Assembly: GCF_031846345.1 (NCBI RefSeq)
Contig: NZ_JAVRHX010000001.1
Span: 1,550,001-1,614,000 of the forward strand
Source of the DNA: Glaciecola petra
GTDB taxonomy: Bacteria > Pseudomonadota > Gammaproteobacteria > Enterobacterales > Alteromonadaceae
Reading direction: 5' to 3'
DNA length: 64,000 nucleotides
Part shown: positions 8,556-16,728 of the stretch, piece by piece
How positions within the stretch are numbered: the stretch's first letter is position 1
Layout: each line of letters starts with the position of its first letter
Translations under genes and position numbers: made by a program
Notes under the pieces: generated by a model
Told to the model about the DNA's origin: nothing
The model's database searches: none
What the model saw: only the letters and a program-made list of their open reading frames with translations

Positions 8556-9752
8556 TTAGAAAGTTTGAAACGCTTGAATACCCGTTTGCGCGCGACCCAA
8601 AATTAAAGCATGAATATCATGTGTGCCTTCGTAAGTGTTAACCGCTTCTAAATTCATTACATGTCTAATTACGTGATACTCGTCAGCAATGCCGTTACCA
8701 CCATGCATGTCTCTAGCTACTCGCGCAATATCAAGCGCTTTTCCGCATGAGTTTCTTTTTAACAATGAAATAGCTTCTACGGGTAAGGCGTTTTGGTCTA
8801 ACAATCGCCCTGCTTGCAAACAACCCAACAAACCTATGCTAATTTCGGTTTGCATGTCAGCAAGTTTCTTTTGCACTAATTGTGTAGCCGCTAGTGGTTT
8901 GCCAAATTGTTCTCGATCTAAAGTATATTGCCTTGCCGCATGCCAACAAAACTCTGCTGCTCCCAATGCCCCCCAAGAAATACCATAGCGAGCCTTATTT
9001 AAGCAACCAAACGGCCCTTTTAGTCCAGAAACGTTTGGCAATAATTGCTCATCTGACACAAACACATCATCCATCACAATTTCACCGGTAATTGACGCAC
9101 GTAACGAAAACTTACCTTCAATCTTGGGTGCTGATAGCCCTTCCATGCCTTTTTCTAAAATGAAACCTCGTATAACACCATCTAATTTGGCCCACACAAT
9201 GAATACATCTGCAATGGGTGAATTCGTGATCCACATTTTTGCGCCTTTAATGACGTAGCCGCCTTCAGTTTTGCGTGCTGTCGTGCGCATACCAGCAGGG
9301 TCAGAACCTGCATCTGGTTCAGTTAAACCAAAACACCCAACAAGCTCACCGGTCGCTAGCTTGGGTAAATAACGCATACGTTGATCTTCTGAACCGTATG
9401 CATGGATAGGATGCATAACAAGCGAAGACTGAACACTCATTGCACTTCGGTAACCACTATCAACACGTTCTACCTCACGTGCAATTAGCCCATAACACAC
9501 ATGACTCACATTCGCACAACCGTATTTTTCGGGCAAAGTAGCACCTAGCAAACCAAGCTCACCAAACTCTCGCATAATATTCGCGTCAAAATGTTCGTGT
9601 CTATTCGCTTCTAAAACACGAGTCATTAATTTTTCTTGGCAATATTGATGCGCGGAATCGCGTATCATGCGTTCATCTTCGTTTAACATGCTGTCTAAAT
9701 TAAGCGGGTCTTGCCAATTAAACGCTGTCTTCTTTGGCTTTGCATCGGTCAT
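8556..9752 (-). CDS. gcdH: glutaryl-CoA dehydrogenase-type acyl-CoA dehydrogenase
   Basis: Glutaryl-CoA dehydrogenase is a flavoenzyme that oxidises and decarboxylates glutaryl-CoA to crotonyl-CoA in the breakdown of lysine, tryptophan and glutarate. The 398-residue product shows the acyl-CoA dehydrogenase plan: an N-terminal helical domain, the FAD-binding CFGLTEPDAGSDPAGM and WITNSPIADVF segments, the R-x-Q-FGKPLAATQ segment, and the C-terminal VNTYEGTHDIHALILGRA segment carrying the catalytic base (Glu375) in the GcdH arrangement. The ATG at 9752 has AGGAAA about 7 bases upstream. It is the first gene of a minus-strand operon with the E1 fusion and FabD-like genes, divergent from a LysR regulator, an arrangement seen at many gcdH loci. 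Confidence 0.9.
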   Translation of the reverse strand: MTDAKPKKTAFNWQDPLNLDSMLNEDERMIRDSAHQYCQEKLMTRVLEANRHEHFDANIMREFGELGLLGATLPEKYGCANVSHVCYGLIAREVERVDSGYRSAMSVQSSLVMHPIHAYGSEDQRMRYLPKLATGELVGCFGLTEPDAGSDPAGMRTTARKTEGGYVIKGAKMWITNSPIADVFIVWAKLDGVIRGFILEKGMEGLSAPKIEGKFSLRASITGEIVMDDVFVSDEQLLPNVSGLKGPFGCLNKARYGISWGALGAAEFCWHAARQYTLDREQFGKPLAATQLVQKKLADMQTEISIGLLGCLQAGRLLDQNALPVEAISLLKRNSCGKALDIARVARDMHGGNGIADEYHVIRHVMNLEAVNTYEGTHDIHALILGRAQTGIQAFQTF

Positions 9753-9913
9753 TTTTGTTTCCTAAATCTTCTAAATATGCACGTATCAATTACGATGAAG
9801 TGCTTAATAATGTCGTGTATAGCAGGTCACTAAGTATACAAGCTTGCAAGAAAACATTGAATAGAGCCTGTGTTTACTACGATTTATTGCATAGAATATG
9901 AGTAGACTAGCCC

Positions 9914-9957
9914 TAGGTAAAATATAGTTTTCCTTTATTAGCTATAGATTTTACCTA
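9914..9957. promoter_or_regulatory. candidate LysR operator between gcdH and the regulator gene
   Basis: Two inverted arms, TAGGTAAAATATAG (9914-9927) and CTATAGATTTTACCTA (9942-9957), pair almost perfectly apart from two extra bases in the right arm. They lie 24 bases before the regulator's ATG, in the 228-base divergent gap. LysR proteins typically bind such AT-rich dyads near their own promoter and control the divergent operon. The assignment is inferred from position and symmetry. Confidence 0.5.
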
Positions 9958-9980
9958 TATCTTTTATTATTATGCTAGGC

Positions 9981-10814
9981 ATGGATCTGAAAGCCTTAAA
10001 ATATTTTGCAGCGGTATATGAAAACGGCAGTTTTAGCGCGGCTGCAGCCCAGTGCTTTGTAGCCCAACCGTCTGTGTCGGCGGCCATTTCTCAACTAGAA
10101 TCGCAATTAAATTGTAAGTTGTTCGTGCGCCATGCTAGAGGTGTAAAGTCAACTGCACAAGGCGACACACTATATCAGCATGCAGTAACGCTACTAGGCC
10201 AAGCAAAGGCAATTAGTGGTCTATTCAATGAAAAAAGCCAGAATCAAGCTTTTAGCCTCGGGCTAATACGCTCTTTAGGGGTAGACAGAATGAGTCGCTT
10301 ATTGAAGGACTTTGCTATTGCAGTACCTCAGTTAGAGCTTAGTCTTGTTTCACCTGAAGACAACGCCGATGCGCGAATAATCAATAAGCGTCTACTTAAA
10401 GACAATGAGACCTTTGTGCCCATATGGCAAGATGATTATGCACTTGCGGTACCAATTTCTCATGCTTTAGCACTTAAACCTTATATTACCCTCGATGATT
10501 TAGAAGCACTGGCACTCATAGAACGTTCTCCTTGCAGCGCATGGAGTCTATTGGTCAAATACCTCAATCAACAAAAGATTAAACCGCGCACAGTGGCGCA
10601 CATTCAAACCATAGAGTACGCAATAGGATTAGTAAGAGCAGAAGTAGGTTGTGCAATATTGCCAAATATTGAGCAAATTAATCAGTATGAAGACGTGGTC
10701 TTCAAACCGATCGCATCGTTTGCACTGAAACGTGAAATTGGTCTCGCTTACTTTGACAACAACACTAATAACACAACCTTGCAGCAACTTATAAATGTAT
10801 GCCAATCAAGATAA
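9981..10814 (+). CDS. LysR family transcriptional regulator, probable regulator of gcdH operon
   Basis: The 277-residue product has the LysR layout: an N-terminal winged helix-turn-helix (residues 1-60, with NGSFSAAAAQCFVAQPSVSAA forming the recognition region) and a C-terminal effector domain from about residue 85, somewhat shorter and more diverged than usual. An in-frame ATG at 9972 would add three residues; neither start has a good ribosome site, and MDLKALKYF is the typical beginning of the family. The gene is divergent from gcdH and separated from it by a palindromic operator candidate, so control of the gcdH-E1-acyltransferase operon in response to glutarate or a related acid is likely but inferred. 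Confidence 0.85.
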   Translation: MDLKALKYFAAVYENGSFSAAAAQCFVAQPSVSAAISQLESQLNCKLFVRHARGVKSTAQGDTLYQHAVTLLGQAKAISGLFNEKSQNQAFSLGLIRSLGVDRMSRLLKDFAIAVPQLELSLVSPEDNADARIINKRLLKDNETFVPIWQDDYALAVPISHALALKPYITLDDLEALALIERSPCSAWSLLVKYLNQQKIKPRTVAHIQTIEYAIGLVRAEVGCAILPNIEQINQYEDVVFKPIASFALKREIGLAYFDNNTNNTTLQQLINVCQSR

Positions 10815-10889
10815 ACTTTTATAGTGGTACTTTTTCTATGCAAATTCACCTAGGCTATTTTATCTGTGCTGGCACACAGCATCGGTGGC

Positions 10890-12275
10890 CTAAGCCTTGC
10901 GCCATTTAGTGCCATCTTTGCTTTCTTCAAGCACAATTCCTAAGGCGGTCAATTCATCTCTAACGGCATCAGCGCTTGCCCAGTCTTTTGCTTCTCGCGC
11001 TGCAATACGCTTTGCAATTAAGTTTTCGACTTTTTGGCTTAATCCTTCGTCAGCAGCGCTTTGGCCCTGCAAAAATACCTCTGGATCATTTTGCAACACA
11101 CCCAAAATACCACCAAGCTTAGTTAAAATACCTGCTAAGTCTTTTGCTTTTTGACTGTTTTTGTCCTGCTTATTCAAATCTTTTGCTACATCAAACAATA
11201 CCGAGAACGCAATCGGCATATTGAAGTCGTCATTCATGGCCTTTTCAAATTTCGCTAAGTAAGCATCTTTCGATAAATCGACATCAAGATTAGCCTCAAC
11301 TGAACGCAGGGCCGTATATAATCGCTCTAAGCCCCCTCTTGCTTGATCAATATTATCTTGTGAATAACTCAGTTGACTACGGTAATGTGCCGACATTAAA
11401 AAGAAACGGAGAGTTTCACGATCATGTTTAGCAAGCACGTCTCTTAAGGTAAAAAAGTTACCTAAAGATTTAGACATTTTTTCGTTGTCGACCTGCACCA
11501 TGCCTGTGTGCATCCAAGTATTTACATAAGGTGTATCAAACGCACAGCACGACTGAGCCACCTCGTTTTCATGATGTGGGAAAATTAAATCAGAACCGCC
11601 ACCATGAATATCAAAATGTTTACCAAGATGTTTATGATTCATTGCCGAACACTCAATGTGCCAACCTGGACGACCCTCACCCCAAGGAGACGCCCAACTA
11701 AGCTCGCCCTCTTTTGCCATTTTCCAAAGTACAAAATCCAGCGGGTCTTGTTTATCGTCTGAGGTTTTAACTCGGATACCAGACACTAATTGACTTAAAT
11801 CTTGCTTACTTAGCTTGCCATATTCGTTAAACGCGTCAACTTTGAATAAGACATCACCTGAAGGTGCTTGATAGGCATAATTTTTTTCAATCAACTTTGC
11901 TATGACGTCAATAATTTCAACAATATGAGTGGTCACTCGTGGCTCAATATCTGGTTCGAGCATATTCAAAGCCGCAAAATCTTCGTGCATCATTTTAATT
12001 GTGCGCTCGGTAAGTTGTGCCGGGCTTTCGTTGTTTTCTTGTGCTCGCTGAATTATTTTGTCGTCTACATCAGTAATATTGCGCACGTACTTCACTTCAT
12101 AACCTAAGTGACGTAAATACCTAACAACAGTATCAAAACTCAAATAAGTACGAGCATGCCCCATGTGACACACGTCATAAACCGTTATTCCACAGACATA
12201 CATGCCTACTTTTCCCTCTTTAAGGGGAACAAAAGCTTGTTTTTTTCGGGTTAACGTGTCAAAAATCTGAAGCAT
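10890..12275 (-). CDS. cysS: cysteinyl-tRNA synthetase
   Basis: The class I synthetase charges tRNA-Cys in the cytoplasm. The 461-residue length is standard. The N-terminal YVCGITVYD segment supplies a zinc-binding cysteine, followed by the HIGH-type motif HMGHARTY; further zinc ligands lie in WHIECSAM and HHENE, and the KMSKS motif is exact in NEKMSKSLGNF. The C-terminal anticodon-binding domain ends in the usual GTKWRKA. The gene is divergent from ppiB, an arrangement also found in E. coli. The start at 12275 has only a weak ribosome site. Confidence 0.97.
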   Translation of the reverse strand: MLQIFDTLTRKKQAFVPLKEGKVGMYVCGITVYDVCHMGHARTYLSFDTVVRYLRHLGYEVKYVRNITDVDDKIIQRAQENNESPAQLTERTIKMMHEDFAALNMLEPDIEPRVTTHIVEIIDVIAKLIEKNYAYQAPSGDVLFKVDAFNEYGKLSKQDLSQLVSGIRVKTSDDKQDPLDFVLWKMAKEGELSWASPWGEGRPGWHIECSAMNHKHLGKHFDIHGGGSDLIFPHHENEVAQSCCAFDTPYVNTWMHTGMVQVDNEKMSKSLGNFFTLRDVLAKHDRETLRFFLMSAHYRSQLSYSQDNIDQARGGLERLYTALRSVEANLDVDLSKDAYLAKFEKAMNDDFNMPIAFSVLFDVAKDLNKQDKNSQKAKDLAGILTKLGGILGVLQNDPEVFLQGQSAADEGLSQKVENLIAKRIAAREAKDWASADAVRDELTALGIVLEESKDGTKWRKA

Positions 12276-12461
12276 TGCTGTTGGTCACTCATGGTTTGTA
12301 TGGTTACGCACATAAAAGCGCGGTAAAAAAGTGTGGCAAATTCTAGCATCAAGGTAGCTATGTAGGCTACCATTAACAAACAATTATGGACGGCCTGTTA
12401 ATGTTGGGCTGTCAAAACAAAAACAAAGCGCATTATTTTAAATAGGAAAAGGTTAAAACGC

Positions 12462-12959
12462 ATGGTCATTTTTAAAACGAATTTTGGTGAAATTAAAATT
12501 AAATTGTATACGGAAGAAGCACCAAAAACCGTCGAGAATTTTTTAAGATATGTAAGCGAAGGTTTTTACGATAACACTATTTTTCACCGTGTTATTAGTA
12601 ACTTCATGATCCAGGGGGGCGGTTTTGAACCGGGCATGTCACAAAAATCTACTCATGAACCTATCGAAAACGAAGCTGATAACGGTTTGAGTAATAAAAC
12701 AGGCACTTTGGCAATGGCAAGAACTAACGACCCACATTCAGCTACATGCCAATTTTTCATCAACGTTAAAGATAATAATTTCCTTGATTTCACAGCCGCC
12801 AATGCTCATGGTTTTGGCTATTGTGTATTTGCAGAAGTGGTTGAAGGATTAGATGTCGTTGAAGCGATAAAAGGCGTAAGTACAGGCAACTCTGGAATGC
12901 ATCAAGATGTACCAGTAGAAGATGTGGTAATTGAATCGGCAGTAGTCGTCGAAGAATAA
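12462..12959 (+). CDS. ppiB: peptidyl-prolyl cis-trans isomerase B (cyclophilin)
   Basis: This 165-residue cytoplasmic cyclophilin catalyses proline isomerisation during protein folding. It has no signal peptide. The active-site segment FHRVISNFMIQGG and the ATCQFFIN and FGYCVFAEVVEG blocks are conserved as in E. coli PpiB. AGGAAAAGG stands upstream of the ATG. lpxH begins 13 bases after its stop, as in E. coli, so the two are probably one transcript. Confidence 0.96.
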   Translation: MVIFKTNFGEIKIKLYTEEAPKTVENFLRYVSEGFYDNTIFHRVISNFMIQGGGFEPGMSQKSTHEPIENEADNGLSNKTGTLAMARTNDPHSATCQFFINVKDNNFLDFTAANAHGFGYCVFAEVVEGLDVVEAIKGVSTGNSGMHQDVPVEDVVIESAVVVEE

Positions 12960-12972
12960 GTCAACAACTTTA

Positions 12973-13710
12973 ATGCCACATACGCTGTTTATTTCTGACT
13001 TACATTTAAGCGCTGAGCGACCCGACATTGCTCAGTGCTTTTTTACCTTTATGCAGAATGAAGCGCCTTTGGCTGAAAGTTTGTACATTTTGGGTGATTT
13101 ATTTGAATATTGGATAGGTGACGACGACAAAACACCGTTCAGTGAATCTATTGCGCAGAGTATTTCAAGAGTCGCCGAAACGACACCTGTATTTTTTATC
13201 CATGGCAACCGTGATTTTGCTATACGCGATAGCTTTGCTAAAAGATGCAATATGACATTGTTACCGGAACAATTTGTGATAGACCTGTATGGTCGTCGAA
13301 CCCTCTTGTCCCATGGTGACGAGCTTTGCACCAGAGACTTGGCCTACATGAAGTTTAGGAAAAAATCTCGTGGATGGTGGTGGCCGAGGCTTATGTTAGC
13401 TCTCCCTCTGAAAGTGCGTAAATATCTCGCCCAAAAAGGACGCAAGGTTAGTCAAAATAATCAATTACACCTGACTGAAGAAATAATGGATGTCACACCA
13501 AGCGAAGTCGTGAAAGCGATGGAACATCATAATGCCGAATTGTTTATTCATGGTCATACACACCGGCCAAACACTCATGAATTGCGCATAAATAACAAAG
13601 AAGTTAAACGAATTGTGTTAGGCGATTGGTATTCTCAAGGAAGTGTATTGAGAGCTTGCTCTCGCAAAATGAGTCTTGAAAAGAGAGAATTTGATAGCAA
13701 ACTAGACTAA
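12973..13710 (+). CDS. lpxH: UDP-2,3-diacylglucosamine diphosphatase
   Basis: LpxH hydrolyses UDP-2,3-diacylglucosamine to lipid X and UMP in lipid A biosynthesis, at the inner face of the inner membrane. The 245-residue calcineurin-like metallophosphoesterase shows all metal-binding motifs in order: ISDLHLS, LGDLFEYWIGDD, HGNRDF, LSHGDELCT and HGHTHRP. The gene follows ppiB after 13 bases. It supports a Gram-negative host with a normal lipid A pathway. Confidence 0.96.
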   Translation: MPHTLFISDLHLSAERPDIAQCFFTFMQNEAPLAESLYILGDLFEYWIGDDDKTPFSESIAQSISRVAETTPVFFIHGNRDFAIRDSFAKRCNMTLLPEQFVIDLYGRRTLLSHGDELCTRDLAYMKFRKKSRGWWWPRLMLALPLKVRKYLAQKGRKVSQNNQLHLTEEIMDVTPSEVVKAMEHHNAELFIHGHTHRPNTHELRINNKEVKRIVLGDWYSQGSVLRACSRKMSLEKREFDSKLD

Positions 13711-13786
13711 ATAGTTATTTAAATTTCAGTTAATTTCAGATAAATTCCGCTAAATAAATAAATATGTTTAAAAATTACTCTAAATA

Positions 13787-14707
13787 ATGAATAATCAACA
13801 ACATAAACACAATAATAAGATTAAAAAGGGTCCAGATTTGTTCAATAGAAGTAAGAAATATATTTTTCTATTAATTGTCAATATAATTGTATTGATCGCT
13901 TTTTATATGACCTACAAAGTCGAAAACAAAGACCCTTTCGACACTGAATACGTTGTTGGTCTGCTTGAAAAGGAAAGAAAACTAGTCAATTCGATTAAAG
14001 ACTTTGAAGCCAAGCTTGAAGACTCTGGTAAGCTTCTAAATCTTAGTCAAATTGAGCTTGAGCAAACCCAAGCCCTCATCACTAGAAGCGAACAAAAATT
14101 TAGAACCTGTGAAGCAGAAAAAGTAGGCATTCTAGACAACGCTAAACGCAGTTTACAAAAAGTACAAACCGAAAGTAGCACAGAATGCAGCTCGCAGACT
14201 CTAGACTTAGCAGTAGCAAACGATCGCATCACCTCTCTAGAAAAAACATTAGCGAAAGAGAGACGAGACCTTTCAGATATTCAAGAAGAATTAATTGCAA
14301 CCACGCAATTACTAACGCAAGCACAAAACAGCGAAAATAAGGAGCTTGTTGAGCTGAAAGCTCTAGTTAACAAGCTCAATCGAGCGGTCAACGAGCCGAT
14401 TGCAATCGACAAACACTATCTTACCGCAAGGTACTGCAATAAACCTAAATTTGATGGTCTCATTTGCGTGCAAGAATTCTTAGTAAGACCAACCTTTACA
14501 AAAACGCCTATCACTAAGGTAGTGCTCAAAATATTAAACAGCGAAGGTAGTACGGTAGCAAGCGGCGAATTCACATCAAATCAAAGTCAACTTTTCAGAT
14601 TATCGATGGGTCGAGGTAAAGAACTTGCAAGTGGCAACTACGTTGTAATTTATGAAGTAGATAACCAGCTACTGCGCAGCGATGGCGTGATGTTGAACCA
14701 AGAATAA
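13787..14707 (+). CDS. hypothetical membrane-anchored coiled-coil protein
   Basis: I do not recognise this 306-residue protein. A basic N-terminus with many His, Asn and Lys residues precedes one transmembrane segment at about residues 25-44. A long charged coiled coil rich in Glu, Lys and Leu follows (about 55-205), and then a compact C-terminal domain of about 95 residues with beta character and two cysteines (ARYCNKPKFDGLICVQEF). The expected topology is an inner-membrane anchor with a periplasmic coil and head. The region before it (13711-13786) is very AT-rich and could hold its promoter. It lies between lpxH and a DHH phosphoesterase, neither of which suggests its role. The reading frame is long and its start and stop are clear, so I regard it as a real gene. 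Confidence 0.65.
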   Translation: MNNQQHKHNNKIKKGPDLFNRSKKYIFLLIVNIIVLIAFYMTYKVENKDPFDTEYVVGLLEKERKLVNSIKDFEAKLEDSGKLLNLSQIELEQTQALITRSEQKFRTCEAEKVGILDNAKRSLQKVQTESSTECSSQTLDLAVANDRITSLEKTLAKERRDLSDIQEELIATTQLLTQAQNSENKELVELKALVNKLNRAVNEPIAIDKHYLTARYCNKPKFDGLICVQEFLVRPTFTKTPITKVVLKILNSEGSTVASGEFTSNQSQLFRLSMGRGKELASGNYVVIYEVDNQLLRSDGVMLNQE

Positions 14708-14759
14708 AACAATAATACATTATGCCATGTCGCACTCGCGTATATGTGTTTATACCCAC

Positions 14760-14808
14760 TTTACTCAGTAAAAATTGCATCATAGTTGTACTATGTTGTT
14801 TGAGTAAA
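14760..14808 (+). promoter_or_regulatory. nested inverted repeat just upstream of the DHH gene
   Basis: The outer arms TTTACTCA (14760-14767) and TGAGTAAA (14801-14808) are a perfect 8-bp inverted repeat; within them CATAG-TTGTA-CTATG (14781-14795) forms a second hairpin. The outer arm ends two bases before the GGAG ribosome site at 14811 and 13 bases before the TTG start. If transcribed, the structure would sit next to the ribosome site and could affect translation. This role is inference. Confidence 0.4.
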
Positions 14809-14821
14809 TTGGAGATTCATC

Positions 14822-15775
14822 TTGGGAAGTTTAGCGGCCTCGGCAGAACATAAATACAGATTAGTTACCCGCAGTGATTTCGACGGGCTTGTATGCGCAG
14901 TTTTATTGAAAGAGCTTGATTTAATTGACGAAATTAAATTTGTACATCCAAAAGACATGCAAGACGGTATTATCGATATTACTGATAACGATATAACCAC
15001 CAACCTGCCTTACGTTGACGGATGTTATTTGGCGTTTGACCACCATTTAAGCGAAATTTCCAGAAGCGGACACAAACCTCAGCTTAACCATATCATTGAC
15101 CCTAAAGCCCCATCGGCGGCACGCGTGGTATACGATTATTATGGCGGCAAAGAGTTTTTCCCTGCTGCCTGGGACGATATGATGACGGCTGTTGATAAGG
15201 CAGACGCAGCACAGTTTAGTAAAGAAGAAATACTCCATCCCGAAGATTGGGTCTTACTAAATTATTTAATGGACAGCCGCACAGGACTAGGTCGTTTTAG
15301 AGAATTTAGAATTTCAAATTATCAGTTGATGATGGAGCTTATTGACTACTGTCGTAACCATACCATTGATCAAATTATTGCATTACCTGATGTGCAAGAG
15401 CGAGTAAATTTGTATTTCGACCAAGCCGAAAAATTCACTCAACAAGTCAAAGATTGTGCAACAGTGCACAACAACTTAGTTGTATTAGATTTACGCGACC
15501 AAGACGTCATATATGCCGGCAATCGTTTTATGATTTACGCATTGTTTCCACAATGCAATATTTCAATTCATCAAATGTGGGGATTTAAAAAGCAAAACAC
15601 TGTGTTTGCTATTGGTAAATCAATCCTTGATAGAAGTTCAAAAACAAATGTTGGAGAGTTATGCCTAGAGTTTGGCGGAGGTGGTCACATGGCTGCTGGC
15701 ACCTGTCAAGTCAAAAACAATACCTGTGACGAGGTCAAAGAAAAGCTTGTTTCAAGAATTACCGCTGACGGTTAA
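14822..15775 (+). CDS. DHH family phosphoesterase (exopolyphosphatase-like)
   Basis: The 317-residue product belongs to the DHH/DHHA1 superfamily of Mn-dependent phosphoesterases, which includes c-di-AMP and nanoRNA hydrolases and exopolyphosphatases. Visible are the N-terminal motif TRSDFDGL (Asp19, Asp21), the name-giving DHH at residues 73-75, a middle aspartate in AVDKADAAQ, and the C-terminal GGGGHMAAGTC substrate-binding motif of DHHA1. The start codon is TTG at 14822, chosen because GGAG lies 7 bases upstream and no ATG precedes the first motif. The substrate is not evident from sequence. It ends 65 bases before the convergent miaE stop. Confidence 0.8.
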   Translation: MGSLAASAEHKYRLVTRSDFDGLVCAVLLKELDLIDEIKFVHPKDMQDGIIDITDNDITTNLPYVDGCYLAFDHHLSEISRSGHKPQLNHIIDPKAPSAARVVYDYYGGKEFFPAAWDDMMTAVDKADAAQFSKEEILHPEDWVLLNYLMDSRTGLGRFREFRISNYQLMMELIDYCRNHTIDQIIALPDVQERVNLYFDQAEKFTQQVKDCATVHNNLVVLDLRDQDVIYAGNRFMIYALFPQCNISIHQMWGFKKQNTVFAIGKSILDRSSKTNVGELCLEFGGGGHMAAGTCQVKNNTCDEVKEKLVSRITADG

Positions 15776-15821
15776 GACGTCTTAGCGTTAATTGACATAA
15801 TACTTCAATCTAATAATTGAG

Positions 15822-15859
15822 CGGCGTTTTAAGCGACTTTTTAAGCGACAAAAACGCCG
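15822..15859. repeat. inverted repeat at the convergent ends of the DHH gene and miaE
   Basis: Arms CGGCGTTTT (15822-15830) and AAAACGCCG (15851-15859) can pair over a loop that holds two near-identical copies of TTTTAAGCGAC. The right arm lies inside the last codons of miaE, so the miaE stop (15841-15843) falls in the loop. No run of T follows in either direction, so this is not a standard terminator, though it may slow both polymerases or protect 3' ends. A perfect 12-bp palindrome TAAGACGTCTTA overlaps the stop of the DHH gene at 15773-15784. Confidence 0.4.
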
Positions 15860-16638
15860 TGTTTAAGTGCTGACTTTTCGATATTGATCTCTGACATAGG
15901 CCCAGAGTGAAATTTAAAGTCTGTATCTAACTTTTGAATTAACTCGGCCTCATGCTTTCCAAAAAATTCAACACGTTCAATAATGTCTTCACCGCTTATT
16001 AGTTTAGCCAAACTTAAGTAGTCTTTAAAATGACGAGCCTCTGAGCGCAACAAAGAAACATAAAACAGCGACAGCTCCTTATCTAAGTGTGGTGCTAATT
16101 TAGCAAAACGTTCGCACGACCTTGCTTCAATATAAGCGCCACAGATTAAGGTATCGATTAACTTAGCGGGCTCATGAGTTCTAACATGTTTCATTAAACC
16201 CTTGGCATATCGAGACGCCTTATGGTTGTCATAAGCAATATCACGTGCTTGCAATATTTCGAGGACTTGTTGAAAATGATGCAACTCTTCTTTAATTAAC
16301 AAAACCATTTTGTCGATTAATGCGTCGCCATGCTCAAAATTTGATTTGCTTATTAGTCTTTTGGATAAATTAACATGCTCCGAAAAGTCGCCGTCACCTA
16401 TTTGCCGATACACAAAATCTTCAAAAGGTTTTAGCCACGCCAATAACACTTCGCTACTTTGTTGGTCAACCGCATAACGGCGTAACAATAACATAGCGGT
16501 TTGTGCAGCTTTTAATTCACAATTTGCATGATCAACCAATAGCGTCGACAGATTTTCTGCTTTAATTGCTTCATCTATCCACACTTGCGGCGTTGGACAC
16601 AACAAAAATTCATTAATAGGTTGTAGTAAATCTTTCAC
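15841..16638 (-). CDS. miaE: tRNA 2-methylthio-N6-isopentenyladenosine hydroxylase
   Basis: MiaE is a ferritin-like diiron monooxygenase that hydroxylates the isopentenyl group of ms2i6A37 in tRNAs reading UNN codons. The 265-residue protein shows the carboxylate/histidine ligands of the diiron site in helices: DHANCELKAAQ, KEELHHFQQV, GAYIEARSCERF and RSEARHFKDY. Length and order fit the family. The gene stands alone between a convergent DHH gene and the RND operon end on the same strand 90 bases upstream. Confidence 0.93.
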   Translation of the reverse strand: MKDLLQPINEFLLCPTPQVWIDEAIKAENLSTLLVDHANCELKAAQTAMLLLRRYAVDQQSSEVLLAWLKPFEDFVYRQIGDGDFSEHVNLSKRLISKSNFEHGDALIDKMVLLIKEELHHFQQVLEILQARDIAYDNHKASRYAKGLMKHVRTHEPAKLIDTLICGAYIEARSCERFAKLAPHLDKELSLFYVSLLRSEARHFKDYLSLAKLISGEDIIERVEFFGKHEAELIQKLDTDFKFHSGPMSEINIEKSALKHGVFVA

Positions 16639-16728
16639 GGTTTTGCTAACTTATTTTGAGGTATTCATATAATACCTTGTTCACGATAGATTTAACACCA
16701 GTGACTAATAGGCTTTATCTTGTAAACC

